A stretch of DNA of 64,000 bases from Haloferax litoreum (lineage in GTDB: Archaea > Halobacteriota > Halobacteria > Halobacteriales > Haloferacaceae): NCBI RefSeq assembly GCF_009674605.1, contig NZ_WKJO01000001.1, positions 2,604,001-2,668,000 of the forward strand, written 5' to 3'. Below the pieces are notes generated by a model. It saw only the letters and a program-made list of their open reading frames with translations. It was not told the origin of the DNA and searched no databases. The translations under genes and the position numbers were made by a program. Shown here one piece after another: positions 1-9,169 of the stretch. How positions within the stretch are numbered: the stretch's first letter is position 1; each line of letters opens with the position of its first letter.

Positions 1-1131
1 GTCGAGATTTTGAAGGCACTGTATCGGGGTGCCGAGATACTCATCCTCGACGAACCCACGGCGGTGCTGACACCGCAAGAAGTCGAGGAACTGTTCGACG
101 TTTTCGAAGAACTGACTGAGCAAGGAAAGACCATCATTTTCATCTCGCACAAACTCGGCGAAGCGATGCGCGCCGCCGACGAGATTACTGTCCTTCGAGA
201 TGGACGGAACGTCGGAACCGTCGAGGCCGACGACACCACGCGTGAGGACCTCGCGAACCTGATGGTCGGTCGCGAAGTCCTCCTCGACGTGCAAAAGCCC
301 CCGACGGAGACGGGCGAAACCGTCCTCTCCGTCTCCGACCTCAGCGTCGACGACGACAGAGGCGTTCGCGCCGTCGACGACGTGTCGTTCGACGTCAGCG
401 CTGGCGAAGTGTTTGGTATCGCCGGCGTCGACGGCAACGGCCAGTCGGAACTCATCGAAGCGCTCACGGGACTCCGCAAACCGAAACGCGGCGGCATCAC
501 CTTCCGGGGTGAGGACGTGACGAAGCGCTCGCGCCAACACCGCATCGACAGCGGGATGGCGTACATCCCCGAAGACCGCCACGAACGGGGCCTCGTGATG
601 GACTTTGACCTCGTGGAGAACGCGCTTCTCGGGAGTCAACACAACCCCGCGTTCGAGTCCGGCGGCCGAATCGACTGGAACGCGACGCGCTCACACGCAG
701 AAGACATCATCGAGAAGTACGACGTCCGACCGCCGAACCCGGAGGCAATCTCCGAATCGCTGTCGGGCGGGAACCAGCAGAAGTTCATCGTCGGCCGTGA
801 GTTCGAACGCGACCCGGCGCTGGTCGTCGCCTCCCACCCGACACGTGGGGTCGACGTTGGCTCTATCGAGTTCATCCACGAGCAACTCCTCGAACTCCGG
901 AGTCGCGGCGTCGCCGTCCTGCTCGTCTCGTCGAAACTCGACGAGGTACAGGGCCTCTCGGACCGACTCGGCGTCATGTACGAAGGAGAGATAATCGACG
1001 TGGTCGACCCAAGTAACACGACAGAAGAGGAACTCGGCTTGCTCATGGCCGGGGAACACCCGGACGATGCGGACACCGACGTTTCGGCCGCGGACGTAGA
1101 CAGCGTGGCCACGGGCGGTGAGGGCCAGTGA
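1..1131 (+). CDS. ABC transporter ATP-binding protein, nucleoside/simple-sugar type (5' end outside window)
   Basis: The reading frame is open to the first base, so the gene starts upstream. The visible part holds the end of the first nucleotide-binding domain (Walker B ILILDEPTAVL, then the H-loop in FISHKL) and a complete second one with signature SGGNQQK. The second Walker A reads GVDGNGQSEL, lacking the usual lysine, which is typical of the second half of tandem-domain ATPases of the BMP/ribose importer class (YufO/NupO, RbsA). It energises the two permeases that follow, and its stop overlaps the next start by 4 bases (GTGA). The substrate-binding lipoprotein is expected upstream. The substrate is inferred to be a nucleoside or simple sugar. 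Confidence 0.9.
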   Translation, partial: VEILKALYRGAEILILDEPTAVLTPQEVEELFDVFEELTEQGKTIIFISHKLGEAMRAADEITVLRDGRNVGTVEADDTTREDLANLMVGREVLLDVQKPPTETGETVLSVSDLSVDDDRGVRAVDDVSFDVSAGEVFGIAGVDGNGQSELIEALTGLRKPKRGGITFRGEDVTKRSRQHRIDSGMAYIPEDRHERGLVMDFDLVENALLGSQHNPAFESGGRIDWNATRSHAEDIIEKYDVRPPNPEAISESLSGGNQQKFIVGREFERDPALVVASHPTRGVDVGSIEFIHEQLLELRSRGVAVLLVSSKLDEVQGLSDRLGVMYEGEIIDVVDPSNTTEEELGLLMAGEHPDDADTDVSAADVDSVATGGEGQ

Positions 1132-2462
1132 GCGTCGGTGACCGCGCCCGCGATGCGCTGATTCGATTCGTCGACGCGTCGGCCGCCGAACGCATCCTCA
1201 TCAGCATCGCGTCACTCGTCCTCGCTATCGCTGTCGGGACGGTCCTCATCCTCGCCGCCGGGCGCATGACGACGTGCGCACCCTCGTCGGCAGTCTACTA
1301 CTTCAACGTCGGGTTCTGTTACGACCCGGTGTTGGTGTTCGACCGACTGTTCCTCGGGGCACTCGGCGACCCACTTCGCGGTGGGTGGTCGCCCGACGGT
1401 CAGTTCGCAATCACGATGCGTGAGACCACGCTGCTGATATTCACGGGCCTCTCCGTCGCGATGGCGTTCCGCGCGGGTATCTTCAACATCGGAACGCAGG
1501 GTCAGATGGTGGTCGGTGGTCTCGCCGCCGCACTCGGAACTCTCTGGGCCTCGCCGTTCCTCTCGGGTGTCACGGGCACGCTCGTGCTGGTCCCGTTCGG
1601 TATCCTCGTCGGTGCCGTCTTCGGCGGCCTCTACGGTGCGATTCCGGGCCTGCTGAAGGCGTACGCCGAGGCGAACGAGGTCATCACGACCATCATGCTC
1701 AACTTCATCGCCACCGGGGTGACGCTCTACCTCGTCAGCGACGTGTTCAAAGACCCCAACAGCCCTGCCAATCAGACCGTTCCGCTCCCGGACTACGCGC
1801 AGTTCCCCGCGCTCTTGTTCGGTGCTCGTCAGGACTTCTCGCTGTACGCGCTCTTCTTCGGCGTCGTCACGCTGTTCGCGCTGTACTACGTCCTCGAACA
1901 CACCTCGTTCGGGTACGACGTGCGGACGAGCGGGATTCAACCCGAAGCGGCCGAGTACGGCGGTGTCGACGCCGCCAAGACCATCGTGTCGAGTTTCGCC
2001 CTCTCCGGTGCCCTCGGTGGCGTCGCGGGCGCACTCTACGTGACGATGGTCATCGGGAAGTTCCAGTCGGGCGTCCCGGCGTACGGGTTCGACGGCATCA
2101 CCGTCTCTATCCTCGCTGGCAACAACCCGCTCGGCGTTGGCTTCGCTGCACTCCTCTTCGGTGTGTTGAAGAGCGGAACGACCGCCGTGCAGTTCGCCAC
2201 CGACGTGCCGCCGCAACTCGTCGGCGTCCTGCGTGGCCTCATCATCCTCTTCGTCGCGATGCCCGAGTTCTTCCGTCTCATCGGCCGCCGTCTCGTAAAG
2301 CCAAACGACCAGTCCAAGACCGTCGCAACTGACGGCGGGTTCACCGTCGGTGAGCACACGTCAGACGCGCAGTCTGACGGTGGTGAGCGAATCGAAGGTT
2401 CGCGAGCCTCGTCGGACCGCAGGTCCGACGGCGGGCGACAGGGAGGTGAGTCCGATGAGTGA
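1128..2462 (+). CDS. ABC transporter permease, nucleoside/simple-sugar type, first subunit
   Basis: A 444-residue polytopic membrane protein with a GTG start inside the ATPase stop. One N-terminal membrane segment (about residues 22-45) is followed by the conserved BPD_transp_2 core; FRAGIFNIGTQGQM near residue 115 is the family hallmark, and several more hydrophobic helices run to about residue 385. The last 50 residues are hydrophilic, rich in S, D, G and R, and are encoded by three DNA inverted repeats (2359-2429), so this tail looks like an inserted sequence rather than part of the fold. Its stop overlaps the start of the second permease by 8 bases. It should pair with that protein to form the membrane channel. 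Confidence 0.9.
   Translation: MSVGDRARDALIRFVDASAAERILISIASLVLAIAVGTVLILAAGRMTTCAPSSAVYYFNVGFCYDPVLVFDRLFLGALGDPLRGGWSPDGQFAITMRETTLLIFTGLSVAMAFRAGIFNIGTQGQMVVGGLAAALGTLWASPFLSGVTGTLVLVPFGILVGAVFGGLYGAIPGLLKAYAEANEVITTIMLNFIATGVTLYLVSDVFKDPNSPANQTVPLPDYAQFPALLFGARQDFSLYALFFGVVTLFALYYVLEHTSFGYDVRTSGIQPEAAEYGGVDAAKTIVSSFALSGALGGVAGALYVTMVIGKFQSGVPAYGFDGITVSILAGNNPLGVGFAALLFGVLKSGTTAVQFATDVPPQLVGVLRGLIILFVAMPEFFRLIGRRLVKPNDQSKTVATDGGFTVGEHTSDAQSDGGERIEGSRASSDRRSDGGRQGGESDE
2359..2429. repeat. Three consecutive inverted repeats in the 3' end of the permease gene
   Basis: Perfect 8-base arms CGTCAGAC/GTCTGACG at 2359-2366 and 2372-2379, a 5-base pair GCGAA/TTCGC at 2387-2403, and perfect 8-base arms GTCGGACC/GGTCCGAC at 2411-2418 and 2422-2429 with a 3-base loop. 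They lie within the coding tail and just upstream of the next ribosome binding site (GGAGGTGA), so the mRNA should fold into stem-loops between two cistrons. Confidence 0.8.
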
Positions 2463-3534
2463 AGAGAACACGACCACGCTCTTCGGGCGTGACTTCGGGG
2501 AGTTCTCCTCGCGCACGACGGCCGTCGTCGCCGCTATCGTCGCCCTCGCGGCCACCTTCGCGGCAGGCATCGTGTTCCCCGATTCGATTGCGGGGACGCT
2601 CACCGACATCCTCACGAGCGAGGGGACGCTCTCGTCTGCGCTTCGCCTGTCGGTGCCAATTGCACTCGCCGCACTCGGCGGTATCTTCGCGGAGAAGTCC
2701 GGTGTCATCAACATCGGGCTCGAAGGCCTGCTCATCATCTCGGCGTTCACCGCCATCTACGTCACCGACATCACCGGTGGCGTCTGGATTGGGTTCGTCG
2801 GCGGCGTCGTAGCCAGTGTGTTGCTCGCACTCCTGTTCGCCATCGTCGTCATCGAGTTCCGCGCCGACCAGATTATCGCCGGCCTCGCCGTGTGGCTCAT
2901 CGCCCTCGGCCTCGCGCCGTTCGCCTCGCAGGTCATCTACGGTCGGCCGAACTCCCCGAGCGTCGACACGCCCGGGACCATCACCATCCCGGTGCTCTCG
3001 GACATCCCGTTCTTCGGGGCACTGTTCGACGCCTCGCCGACGGTGTACCTGATGTTCGCCGCCGTCGCACTCTCGTGGTACGTCCTCAACCGGACGACGT
3101 TCGGCCGCTGGGTCCGCGCCAGCGGTGAGAATCCGAAGGCGCTCGACACCGCCGGTGTCGACGTGTCGCGCATCCGCTACGCCGCCGTCCTCCTGTCCGG
3201 CGTCCTCGCCGGCATGGGCGGCGCGGCACTGTCGCTGGACCTCGGGCAGTTCACCGGGAACGGCCCGACGATGGTCAACGGGAAAGGATTCATCGCCATC
3301 GTGGCGTACCTCTTCGGGAACTACAACCCGGTCGGAGCGTTCTTCTCGACGCTCCTGTTCGCCGGTCTCGACGCCATGCAGACCGTCCTCCAACTGCAGG
3401 GTATCGGGCTTCCCCGACAACTCATCCGCATCATCCCGTTCGTGATGGTCATCGTCGTCCTCGCGTTCGTCGGCCGCACCCGCATCCCGGCCGCCGCGGG
3501 CGAGCACTACGACACCGGCGACGACAACCGGTAA
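2455..3534 (+). CDS. ABC transporter permease, nucleoside/simple-sugar type, second subunit
   Basis: A 359-residue polytopic membrane protein of the same permease family. The ATG at 2455 is chosen because a strong GGAGGTGA lies just upstream and the protein then begins MSEENTT; an in-frame GTG at 2350 would only add translated repeat sequence. The family motif is GIFAEKSGVINIGLEGLLII around residues 75-95, followed by about eight hydrophobic helices. It overlaps the first permease by 8 bases, so translation is probably coupled. With the ATPase and first permease it forms the usual ATPase-permease-permease order of BMP-type importers. Confidence 0.9.
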   Translation: MSEENTTTLFGRDFGEFSSRTTAVVAAIVALAATFAAGIVFPDSIAGTLTDILTSEGTLSSALRLSVPIALAALGGIFAEKSGVINIGLEGLLIISAFTAIYVTDITGGVWIGFVGGVVASVLLALLFAIVVIEFRADQIIAGLAVWLIALGLAPFASQVIYGRPNSPSVDTPGTITIPVLSDIPFFGALFDASPTVYLMFAAVALSWYVLNRTTFGRWVRASGENPKALDTAGVDVSRIRYAAVLLSGVLAGMGGAALSLDLGQFTGNGPTMVNGKGFIAIVAYLFGNYNPVGAFFSTLLFAGLDAMQTVLQLQGIGLPRQLIRIIPFVMVIVVLAFVGRTRIPAAAGEHYDTGDDNR

Positions 3535-3687
3535 CGTCGCCTCTCACGGTTTCGCCGCTCGAACACTGTTTTCGACACGTTTCGTCACCTGACTACGCAC
3601 TCGACTCGTCCGAGCACGTGTCAACCGAGTAACCAACAACCGATGCGGGAGTAAAGAGTTTTCAGCCCGCGATATGCAGGTGATACC

Positions 3688-5058
3688 ATGACCACACACG
3701 AGTTCGATGTGGTAGTCGTCGGCGCAGGCACCTCCGGGTGTTACGCCGCTGCGACTATCGCACGAGCGGGCTACGACGTGGCAATCGTCGAGCGAAAGTC
3801 CGCCGAGGAAGCAGGACACATCGCCTGTGGTGACGCGCTGAAGGGTGCGGACGCCTTCCCCGAGGCGATTCCGAAGTCGAAGATTGAACCCGCCTTCACG
3901 AATACAGAGGTCGACCACGGTCGGTTCGAGATTCCCCAAGAAGACACCGTCCTCGACATTCCCGTCCCCGGCGAACTCGCAGTCATCGACCGCTGGGAGT
4001 ACGGCCGCCTCATCATCGAGGGTGCTGACGAAGCGGGCGCAGAGTTCTACTACGATACCGTCGTTCAGGACGTGTTGCAGGACGACGACGGCCGTGTGAC
4101 GGGCATCGTCGGCAAACAGAAGGGCGAGGACGTTCAGTTCGACGCCGACATCGTCATCGACGGCGCAGGGTCGCTCTCGCTCTTACAGGACAAAGTCGAC
4201 TTCTCTGGGTCGACGTTCGACACCAACGTCTCCTACTCGCACTTCTCTTCTGCCTACCGCGAAGTCGTCGAGGTCCCCAAACCGGTCGAGTGGTCCGACG
4301 CCCTCGTGTTCAAACCGGCCGAGATTGCGGCGGGCTACGTCTGGTACTTCCCCCGCACGGAGACGACCATCAACGCCGGCCTCGGATTCCAGATGACCGA
4401 AGAACCGATGAAACTCGTCGACGACCTGAAGAAGGACCTGCGCGAACGCCCCGAGTTTGAGGGCGCAGAGGTCATCGACAAACTCGGTGCCGCCCTGCCG
4501 ACCCGCCGCCCGTACGATTCGGCGACTGCACCGGGGTACATGGCCGTCGGCGACGCCGCGGCCCACGTCAACCCGACGACCGGTGGCGGCATCGCCGGCG
4601 CGGCGTACGCCGGGAAGTACGCCGGCGAGCAGTCGATTATCGCACTCGAAGAAGGCGACGTGAGTGAGGAGGTACTCTGGCGCTACAACCAGCGCGTCAT
4701 GGACCACTTCGGTGGTCGCTACGCCAGCCTCGACGTGTACAACATCCTCTCGACGGCCGTCGACGTGGACGACCTGATGGGCCTCATCGCCTCACTCCCC
4801 GGTGAGAAACTCGCCGAAGCGCTCTACTCTGGGACCACGTCGTTCGGACCCAAACTCCTCGTCCAGACCGCCGCGTCGAGTTACGGTCACTGGGGACAGA
4901 TTTGGAACTTCTTCAAGGTGAAGCGACTCGCAGACGAACTGCTGACCCACTACGAACGCTACCCGAGTCGGCCGAGTGCGCTCGCCGGATGGCAAGACGA
5001 ACGGGACCGCATCATGGACGACATCTACGAAGTCACTGGCGCGGACCCGAAGTACTGA
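3688..5058 (+). CDS. Geranylgeranyl reductase family FAD-dependent oxidoreductase
   Basis: 456 residues. The N-terminus carries a Rossmann FAD-binding fold (VVVVGAGTSGCYAAATIARAG, residues 6-26, ending at the acidic residue of AIVERK). HIACGDALKG follows near residue 45, and the second FAD motif YMAVGDAAAHVNPTTGGGIA lies at about 283-302; both are typical of the geranylgeranyl reductase family. In archaea such enzymes saturate isoprenoid chains of membrane lipids or quinones, but there are several paralogues per genome and the exact substrate cannot be told here. An AGGTGAT sits ahead of the ATG. The 3' end overlaps the convergent histidine kinase by 26 bases. Confidence 0.85.
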   Translation: MTTHEFDVVVVGAGTSGCYAAATIARAGYDVAIVERKSAEEAGHIACGDALKGADAFPEAIPKSKIEPAFTNTEVDHGRFEIPQEDTVLDIPVPGELAVIDRWEYGRLIIEGADEAGAEFYYDTVVQDVLQDDDGRVTGIVGKQKGEDVQFDADIVIDGAGSLSLLQDKVDFSGSTFDTNVSYSHFSSAYREVVEVPKPVEWSDALVFKPAEIAAGYVWYFPRTETTINAGLGFQMTEEPMKLVDDLKKDLRERPEFEGAEVIDKLGAALPTRRPYDSATAPGYMAVGDAAAHVNPTTGGGIAGAAYAGKYAGEQSIIALEEGDVSEEVLWRYNQRVMDHFGGRYASLDVYNILSTAVDVDDLMGLIASLPGEKLAEALYSGTTSFGPKLLVQTAASSYGHWGQIWNFFKVKRLADELLTHYERYPSRPSALAGWQDERDRIMDDIYEVTGADPKY

Positions 5059-6091
5059 CCGCGTCTTCGAACACGACGTCTCGAAACTCGAATCGGGCAC
5101 CACCCGTTTTTCCCGTCGTAATCGACACCGACCAGTCGTGCGCGTCGGCGACGCCGGAGACGATTGCGAGACCGAGTCCCGTCCCGTTGGGGTCGGTCGT
5201 GTACCCGGAGTCGAAGATTCGGTCGCGTTCTTGCGGTGGGATGCCGGGACCGTCGTCTTCGACGAAAAAGCCGTCTTCGAGTGGGCCAACGCGGACGTGG
5301 ACGTCTGACCCGGCGTGCTCGACAGCGTTGCGAAAGAGGTTCTCGAAGACGGCGGTGAGTCGCTCTGGGTCGGCCATGAGTTCTGTGTCCGATTCGACGG
5401 TGAGTCCCGCCGCGTCGAGTCCGGTGTTCGCCACGGCGTTCGCCGCGACGCTCGCGAGGCCGACCGGTTCGGTCTCACCCACCGTCTCGCCGGTCCGGGC
5501 GAGTTCGAGGACGTCCTGTATGAGTGCCTCCATCCGGTCGTGCGCGTCGGCGACCGTCGAGAGGTGCTCGATACCGTGACCTTCGCGAGCGAGTTCGAGG
5601 CGCATCTGCGCCACGTTTAGCGGATTCCGCAGGTCGTGGCTCACGACGGAGGCGAACTGGTCGAGACGTTCGTTTCGCCGTTCGAGTGCTGCTCGGTACT
5701 CGTTTCGCCGAGAGGTCCACCGGGTCGCCCCGACGACGAGTGCGACTGACCCGGCTAACAGTGCTACGTCTTCGAAAACGAGAGCGAAGAGGTCTGAGTG
5801 GACGACGACTTCGCCGAGCGCATCGGTCACGGCGTAGATGCCGACGAGGACAGTCCCGGCGTAGAGCGGTCGCCAGATAGCCTGTAGTTCGCGGATTCCG
5901 GAGAGGGCGTACGACCCAGCGAGTGGAATCGGGACGAGGAGTAACTCGACGACGACCCGCACCCACGGCACGTCCGAAGCGTCTGGAAAGAGGACGACCT
6001 GCAGACCGGCGACTCCGACGACGACTCCCACGGCGACGAGCGTCGGTCGGAGGCCAGCGTCCTCTGTCGATTCACTTCGGAGCGGCCCCAT
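5033..6091 (-). CDS. Membrane-bound sensor histidine kinase
   Basis: 352 residues. About four hydrophobic segments fill the first 120 residues and no separate extracytoplasmic sensor domain is seen. The kinase core follows: H-box SHDLRNPLN near residue 150, N-box FENLFRNAVEHA near 255, G1 DDGPGIPPQERDRIF and G2 GTGLGLAIVSG. It should autophosphorylate on the H-box histidine and pass phosphate to a response regulator, but no regulator is adjacent; stand-alone receivers are common in haloarchaea and one lies at 35234. The ATG is followed directly by a hydrophilic stretch and the first membrane helix. Its signal is unknown. Confidence 0.88.
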   Translation of the reverse strand: MGPLRSESTEDAGLRPTLVAVGVVVGVAGLQVVLFPDASDVPWVRVVVELLLVPIPLAGSYALSGIRELQAIWRPLYAGTVLVGIYAVTDALGEVVVHSDLFALVFEDVALLAGSVALVVGATRWTSRRNEYRAALERRNERLDQFASVVSHDLRNPLNVAQMRLELAREGHGIEHLSTVADAHDRMEALIQDVLELARTGETVGETEPVGLASVAANAVANTGLDAAGLTVESDTELMADPERLTAVFENLFRNAVEHAGSDVHVRVGPLEDGFFVEDDGPGIPPQERDRIFDSGYTTDPNGTGLGLAIVSGVADAHDWSVSITTGKTGGARFEFRDVVFEDAVSTSGPRQ

Positions 6092-6189
6092 CGCTGGCGG
6101 CTATGCACGGGGGGGACAAATAAGCGCTGGCGGTTTGGATTCGAACCACCGGGCCGGACTCGGTCGGTGCGACCCTGCGAGACGCCGAT

Positions 6190-7473
6190 TCAGGGCCGTT
6201 CTGCGGCGATGCGGTCGATGCTCCCGGAGAGAACGTCGATTGCGATGCGGATAGTCGCCTCGTCGACGTCGAACGTCCGGGTGTGGTGACCGCCGGGGTG
6301 GTCGGTTCCGACACCGACGTACGCGGCGAGTCCGCCTCGGTCCTGCACGTACTGCATGAGGTACGTCGCGTCTTCGCTGCCGCCGAGTTCGTCGCTGTCG
6401 AGGATGGAGTCGACACCTTCGACGCTCTCACTCACGTCGCCGACGAGTGCTCGGAGTGCGTCGTCGCTGCGGGCACTGGGTGCCTTCCCTTCGACGGAAA
6501 TCTCGACGTCGCAGTCGTGCATCGTCGCCGCCGACTCGATGATGGTGTGGGCGCGGCCTTCCATGTACTCCATGAGTTCGGTCGTCGCGCCGCGGACTTC
6601 GCCTTCGATGTACGACTCTTCGGCGACGATGTTCGTCGCAGTGCCGCCTCCCATCAGGCCGACGTTGACTCGTGTTGCGCCGTCGGAGTGCCGAGAGATA
6701 CCGTAGAGGTTCTGGATGGCCGCGGCGGCGGCGAGGTTTGCGTTGTCTCCTTCTTCGGGTTTCGCGCCCGCGTGGGCCGGTGCGCCGGTGAAGTCGGCGC
6801 GGAAGTGCGAGACGGCGAGAAAGCCATCGACACCGCAGACGACTTCGCCCGTCGGGTGGTCGAGGCCGACGTGGAGGGCCAGCAGGTAGTCGACGTCGTC
6901 GAGGTGGCCGCTCTCGGCGACTGCTTTGCCGCCGGCGACGCGTTCTTCGCTCGGTTGGAAGAACACCTTGAACGTCCCCTGGAAGTCGGAGGCGGCGACG
7001 GCGTCGAGGATGCCGAGGCCGATGGTCGCGTGGGCGTCGTGTCCACAGGCGTGCATGAACCCCTCGTTCTCTGAGCGGAACCCTTCCGCCGCGGGGAGGT
7101 GGTCTTCGTCTTCGGACTCGGTGATTGGCAGGCCGTCGATGTCGACGCGGAGGCCGATAGTCGGGCCTTCTCCTCGTTCGAGGACGGCCACCGCGCCGGT
7201 GAACCCGCCGGCGAGTCGTTCGAGGATGTCTTCGCGTGCGCCGGCGACGCGGGCCTTCTCGAACCACTCGTCGAGTTCCTCGTCGTCGGGGACGGCCATT
7301 CGCTCGTCGGCGTCGAGAATCTCCGGGCCAACGTAGAGTGCGTCGAGGTCGCGTGTCTCTAATTCGTCGACGATGCGGGCGGTCGTATAGAACTCTCGCC
7401 ACGCGGGTTCGGGGTGGCGGTGGAGGTCGCGTCGAAGAGAGATGAGGTCGTCGAAGGTGGCCTGTTGGCTCAT
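6190..7473 (-). CDS. M20-family amidohydrolase (AbgA/HipO-like metallopeptidase)
   Basis: 427 residues from the ATG at 7473; an upstream in-frame start would add 35 residues unlike the family. It begins with RRDLHRHPEPAWREF, the usual N-terminus of M20D amidohydrolases. Zinc-site motifs are HACGHDAHAT (about residue 150), QPSEERVAGGK (about 185), LHVGLDHPTGEV, and a C-terminal HPGGHHT. Such enzymes hydrolyse N-acyl amino acids or aminobenzoyl-glutamate-like amides. It is divergent from an NhaC-type antiporter, a pairing that suggests one exports or imports an ion or compound related to the other's substrate, but this is inference. A palindrome at 7553 lies between the two genes. Confidence 0.88.
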   Translation of the reverse strand: MSQQATFDDLISLRRDLHRHPEPAWREFYTTARIVDELETRDLDALYVGPEILDADERMAVPDDEELDEWFEKARVAGAREDILERLAGGFTGAVAVLERGEGPTIGLRVDIDGLPITESEDEDHLPAAEGFRSENEGFMHACGHDAHATIGLGILDAVAASDFQGTFKVFFQPSEERVAGGKAVAESGHLDDVDYLLALHVGLDHPTGEVVCGVDGFLAVSHFRADFTGAPAHAGAKPEEGDNANLAAAAAIQNLYGISRHSDGATRVNVGLMGGGTATNIVAEESYIEGEVRGATTELMEYMEGRAHTIIESAATMHDCDVEISVEGKAPSARSDDALRALVGDVSESVEGVDSILDSDELGGSEDATYLMQYVQDRGGLAAYVGVGTDHPGGHHTRTFDVDEATIRIAIDVLSGSIDRIAAERP

Positions 7474-7552
7474 GCTACGAATTTCCGCGTGGGCGTTGAT
7501 AAACACTCGCGCCACTCTGGCACTCTCTCGTGTCGACCTAGCGATAAACTCA

Positions 7553-7570
7553 AACTTTCGAATGAAAGTT
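7553..7570. promoter_or_regulatory. Perfect 18-base palindromic operator candidate
   Basis: Arms AACTTTC and GAAAGTT flank GAAT. It lies 80 bases upstream of the amidohydrolase start and 18 bases before the box A of the antiporter gene, so one regulator could control both divergent genes. Confidence 0.6.
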
Positions 7571-7588
7571 GGCGGCAATTCGTGTGCC

Positions 7589-7594
7589 TTTTAT
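7589..7594 (+). promoter_or_regulatory. Box A of the NhaC antiporter gene
   Basis: TTTTAT centred about 27 bases before the ATG at 7619, the spacing expected for a leaderless haloarchaeal transcript. Confidence 0.6.
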
Positions 7595-7618
7595 CCCCGA
7601 CCGAAAGTGTGACAGACG

Positions 7619-9169
7619 ATGCCAGAAGAACCGGACATCGAGCTTCGTTTCCGCGGGGGGAGACTCGTCAGTGCACTCCCCATCGCTCTGTTCATCGCGT
7701 GGGCGATTTTCCAGAGCGGTATCCTCGGCATAGGCGATACGACCGGCCTCGTCGCGGGGATGCTGACAGGACTCATCGTGGGACTGCTGTTCGTCCGGGG
7801 AGACTGGAAGGACTACGCGGACGTCATCTTCGCTGGCATGACCCGGCGAGTCGCCGCGACGGCAGTCGTCGCGTGGCTCTGGGCGGGGATGTTCGCAGAG
7901 ACCATTCAGGTCGGCGGCTTCGTCGATGGCCTCGTCTGGGCGGCGACCATCCTGAACGTCGGTCCCGGGTTGTTCCCGGCCGTGACGTTCCTCTTGGCCG
8001 CGCTGCTCGCGACGGGCATCGGCACTGGATACGGCACCGCAATCGCCTTCACGAGCCTCGTGTTCCCCGCAGGGCTTCTCCTCGGTGCAAACCCCGTACT
8101 ACTCTTCGGCGCGATTCTCTCCGGCGCCGTCTTCGGAGACAACCTCGCCCCTGTGAGTGACACGACAATCGTCTCTGCCGTGACGCAGGATGCCGACATC
8201 GGTGGCGTCGTCGCGTCTCGTGTGAAGTACGCCGTCGTCGCTGCGGTACTCGCAATCGCGGCCTACCTCGTCGCCGGGTTCGGGATTCCCGGCGTGTGGG
8301 GCGGCATGCCGCACGCGAGCGTGACCGGACAGGTCGACGCGAGCGTCTCGCCGTGGGGCCTCGTCCACCTGCTCGACATCGCTATCGTCATCGTCCTCGC
8401 GATTCGCGGCCGGCATATCATCGAGGCAATCTCGTGGGGCCTGTTCGCCGCCGCGTTGTTCAACCTCGCACTCGGTGCTGCGGGCGTCGTCGACGTGTCC
8501 GCAGCGAGCATGCTCCTGTTCAGTGCGCCGCAGAACGGCCTCACGCAAGCAGTCGAGGCACTACCACTCGTCGGTGCACTCGTCGAGACAGTCCCGGCCG
8601 CGGAAGTCGGCGTCGGTGGGAGCATCTACTCCGGTGCGGCGGGCTTCTTCCCGCTCATCGTCCTGACGCTCCTCCTCGTCGCGGGCGCGGAAATCATGCG
8701 TGCCGGCGGTGGGTTCGACGCGATTCAGGAGATTCTCATCGACCGCGTCGCGACGACGGTTCGCCGCGCCGAGACCACGATGGTGCTCGGGACGGCACTC
8801 GTGAACGCGACGGTCACCATCAACACGGCCGCAGAAATCGCTATCGCACCCTACATCGCCACGCTGGGCAAGCGATTCAACATCAACGGCTACCGGCGCG
8901 CCAACATCCTCGACGCCAACACCTCGGCGCTCGGGTACATCTTCCCGTGGGGCGGTGGACTCCTCGCTGGCCTCGGTGCCATGCAGGGACTCGTCGGCGG
9001 CGAGGCGACGCCGTGGTTCACCCAGCAGATGGTCGTGAACCCAGCAACTGTCTGGCCGTACGTGTTCCACGGCTGGTTCCTCGTGGGCGTCTTCCTCTTC
9101 GCCGCGTGGACCGGCTACGGCCGCGAATACGTCTCTGACCGCGTCAGTGAGGAGGTGAGTCGCGTATGA
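7619..9169 (+). CDS. NhaC-family Na+/H+ antiporter
   Basis: 516 residues with about eleven to twelve hydrophobic helices. The central GDNLAPVSDTTIVSAVTQ around residues 180-197 is the hallmark of NhaC antiporters, and a related polar segment (AEIAIAPYIATLGKRFNING) lies in the second half. The family exchanges sodium for protons, or in some members other small ions or metabolites, across the cytoplasmic membrane. In a halophile it would help keep cell sodium low. The ATG fits a leaderless start behind a box A at 7589. Its stop overlaps the next small gene by 4 bases (ATGA), so the two are probably translated together. Confidence 0.9.
   Translation: MPEEPDIELRFRGGRLVSALPIALFIAWAIFQSGILGIGDTTGLVAGMLTGLIVGLLFVRGDWKDYADVIFAGMTRRVAATAVVAWLWAGMFAETIQVGGFVDGLVWAATILNVGPGLFPAVTFLLAALLATGIGTGYGTAIAFTSLVFPAGLLLGANPVLLFGAILSGAVFGDNLAPVSDTTIVSAVTQDADIGGVVASRVKYAVVAAVLAIAAYLVAGFGIPGVWGGMPHASVTGQVDASVSPWGLVHLLDIAIVIVLAIRGRHIIEAISWGLFAAALFNLALGAAGVVDVSAASMLLFSAPQNGLTQAVEALPLVGALVETVPAAEVGVGGSIYSGAAGFFPLIVLTLLLVAGAEIMRAGGGFDAIQEILIDRVATTVRRAETTMVLGTALVNATVTINTAAEIAIAPYIATLGKRFNINGYRRANILDANTSALGYIFPWGGGLLAGLGAMQGLVGGEATPWFTQQMVVNPATVWPYVFHGWFLVGVFLFAAWTGYGREYVSDRVSEEVSRV

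Noticed and set aside
1212-3507. Long minus-strand frames opposite the two permease genes
   Set aside because: They are D/E/R-rich mirror frames without recognisable motifs; the plus-strand frames encode clear permeases.
6130-6160. A GGTTCGAATCC-like tRNA T-arm on the minus strand
   Set aside because: The T-stem pairs only three bases and no acceptor, D or anticodon stem can be built around it; TTCGAA is also common in this DNA.
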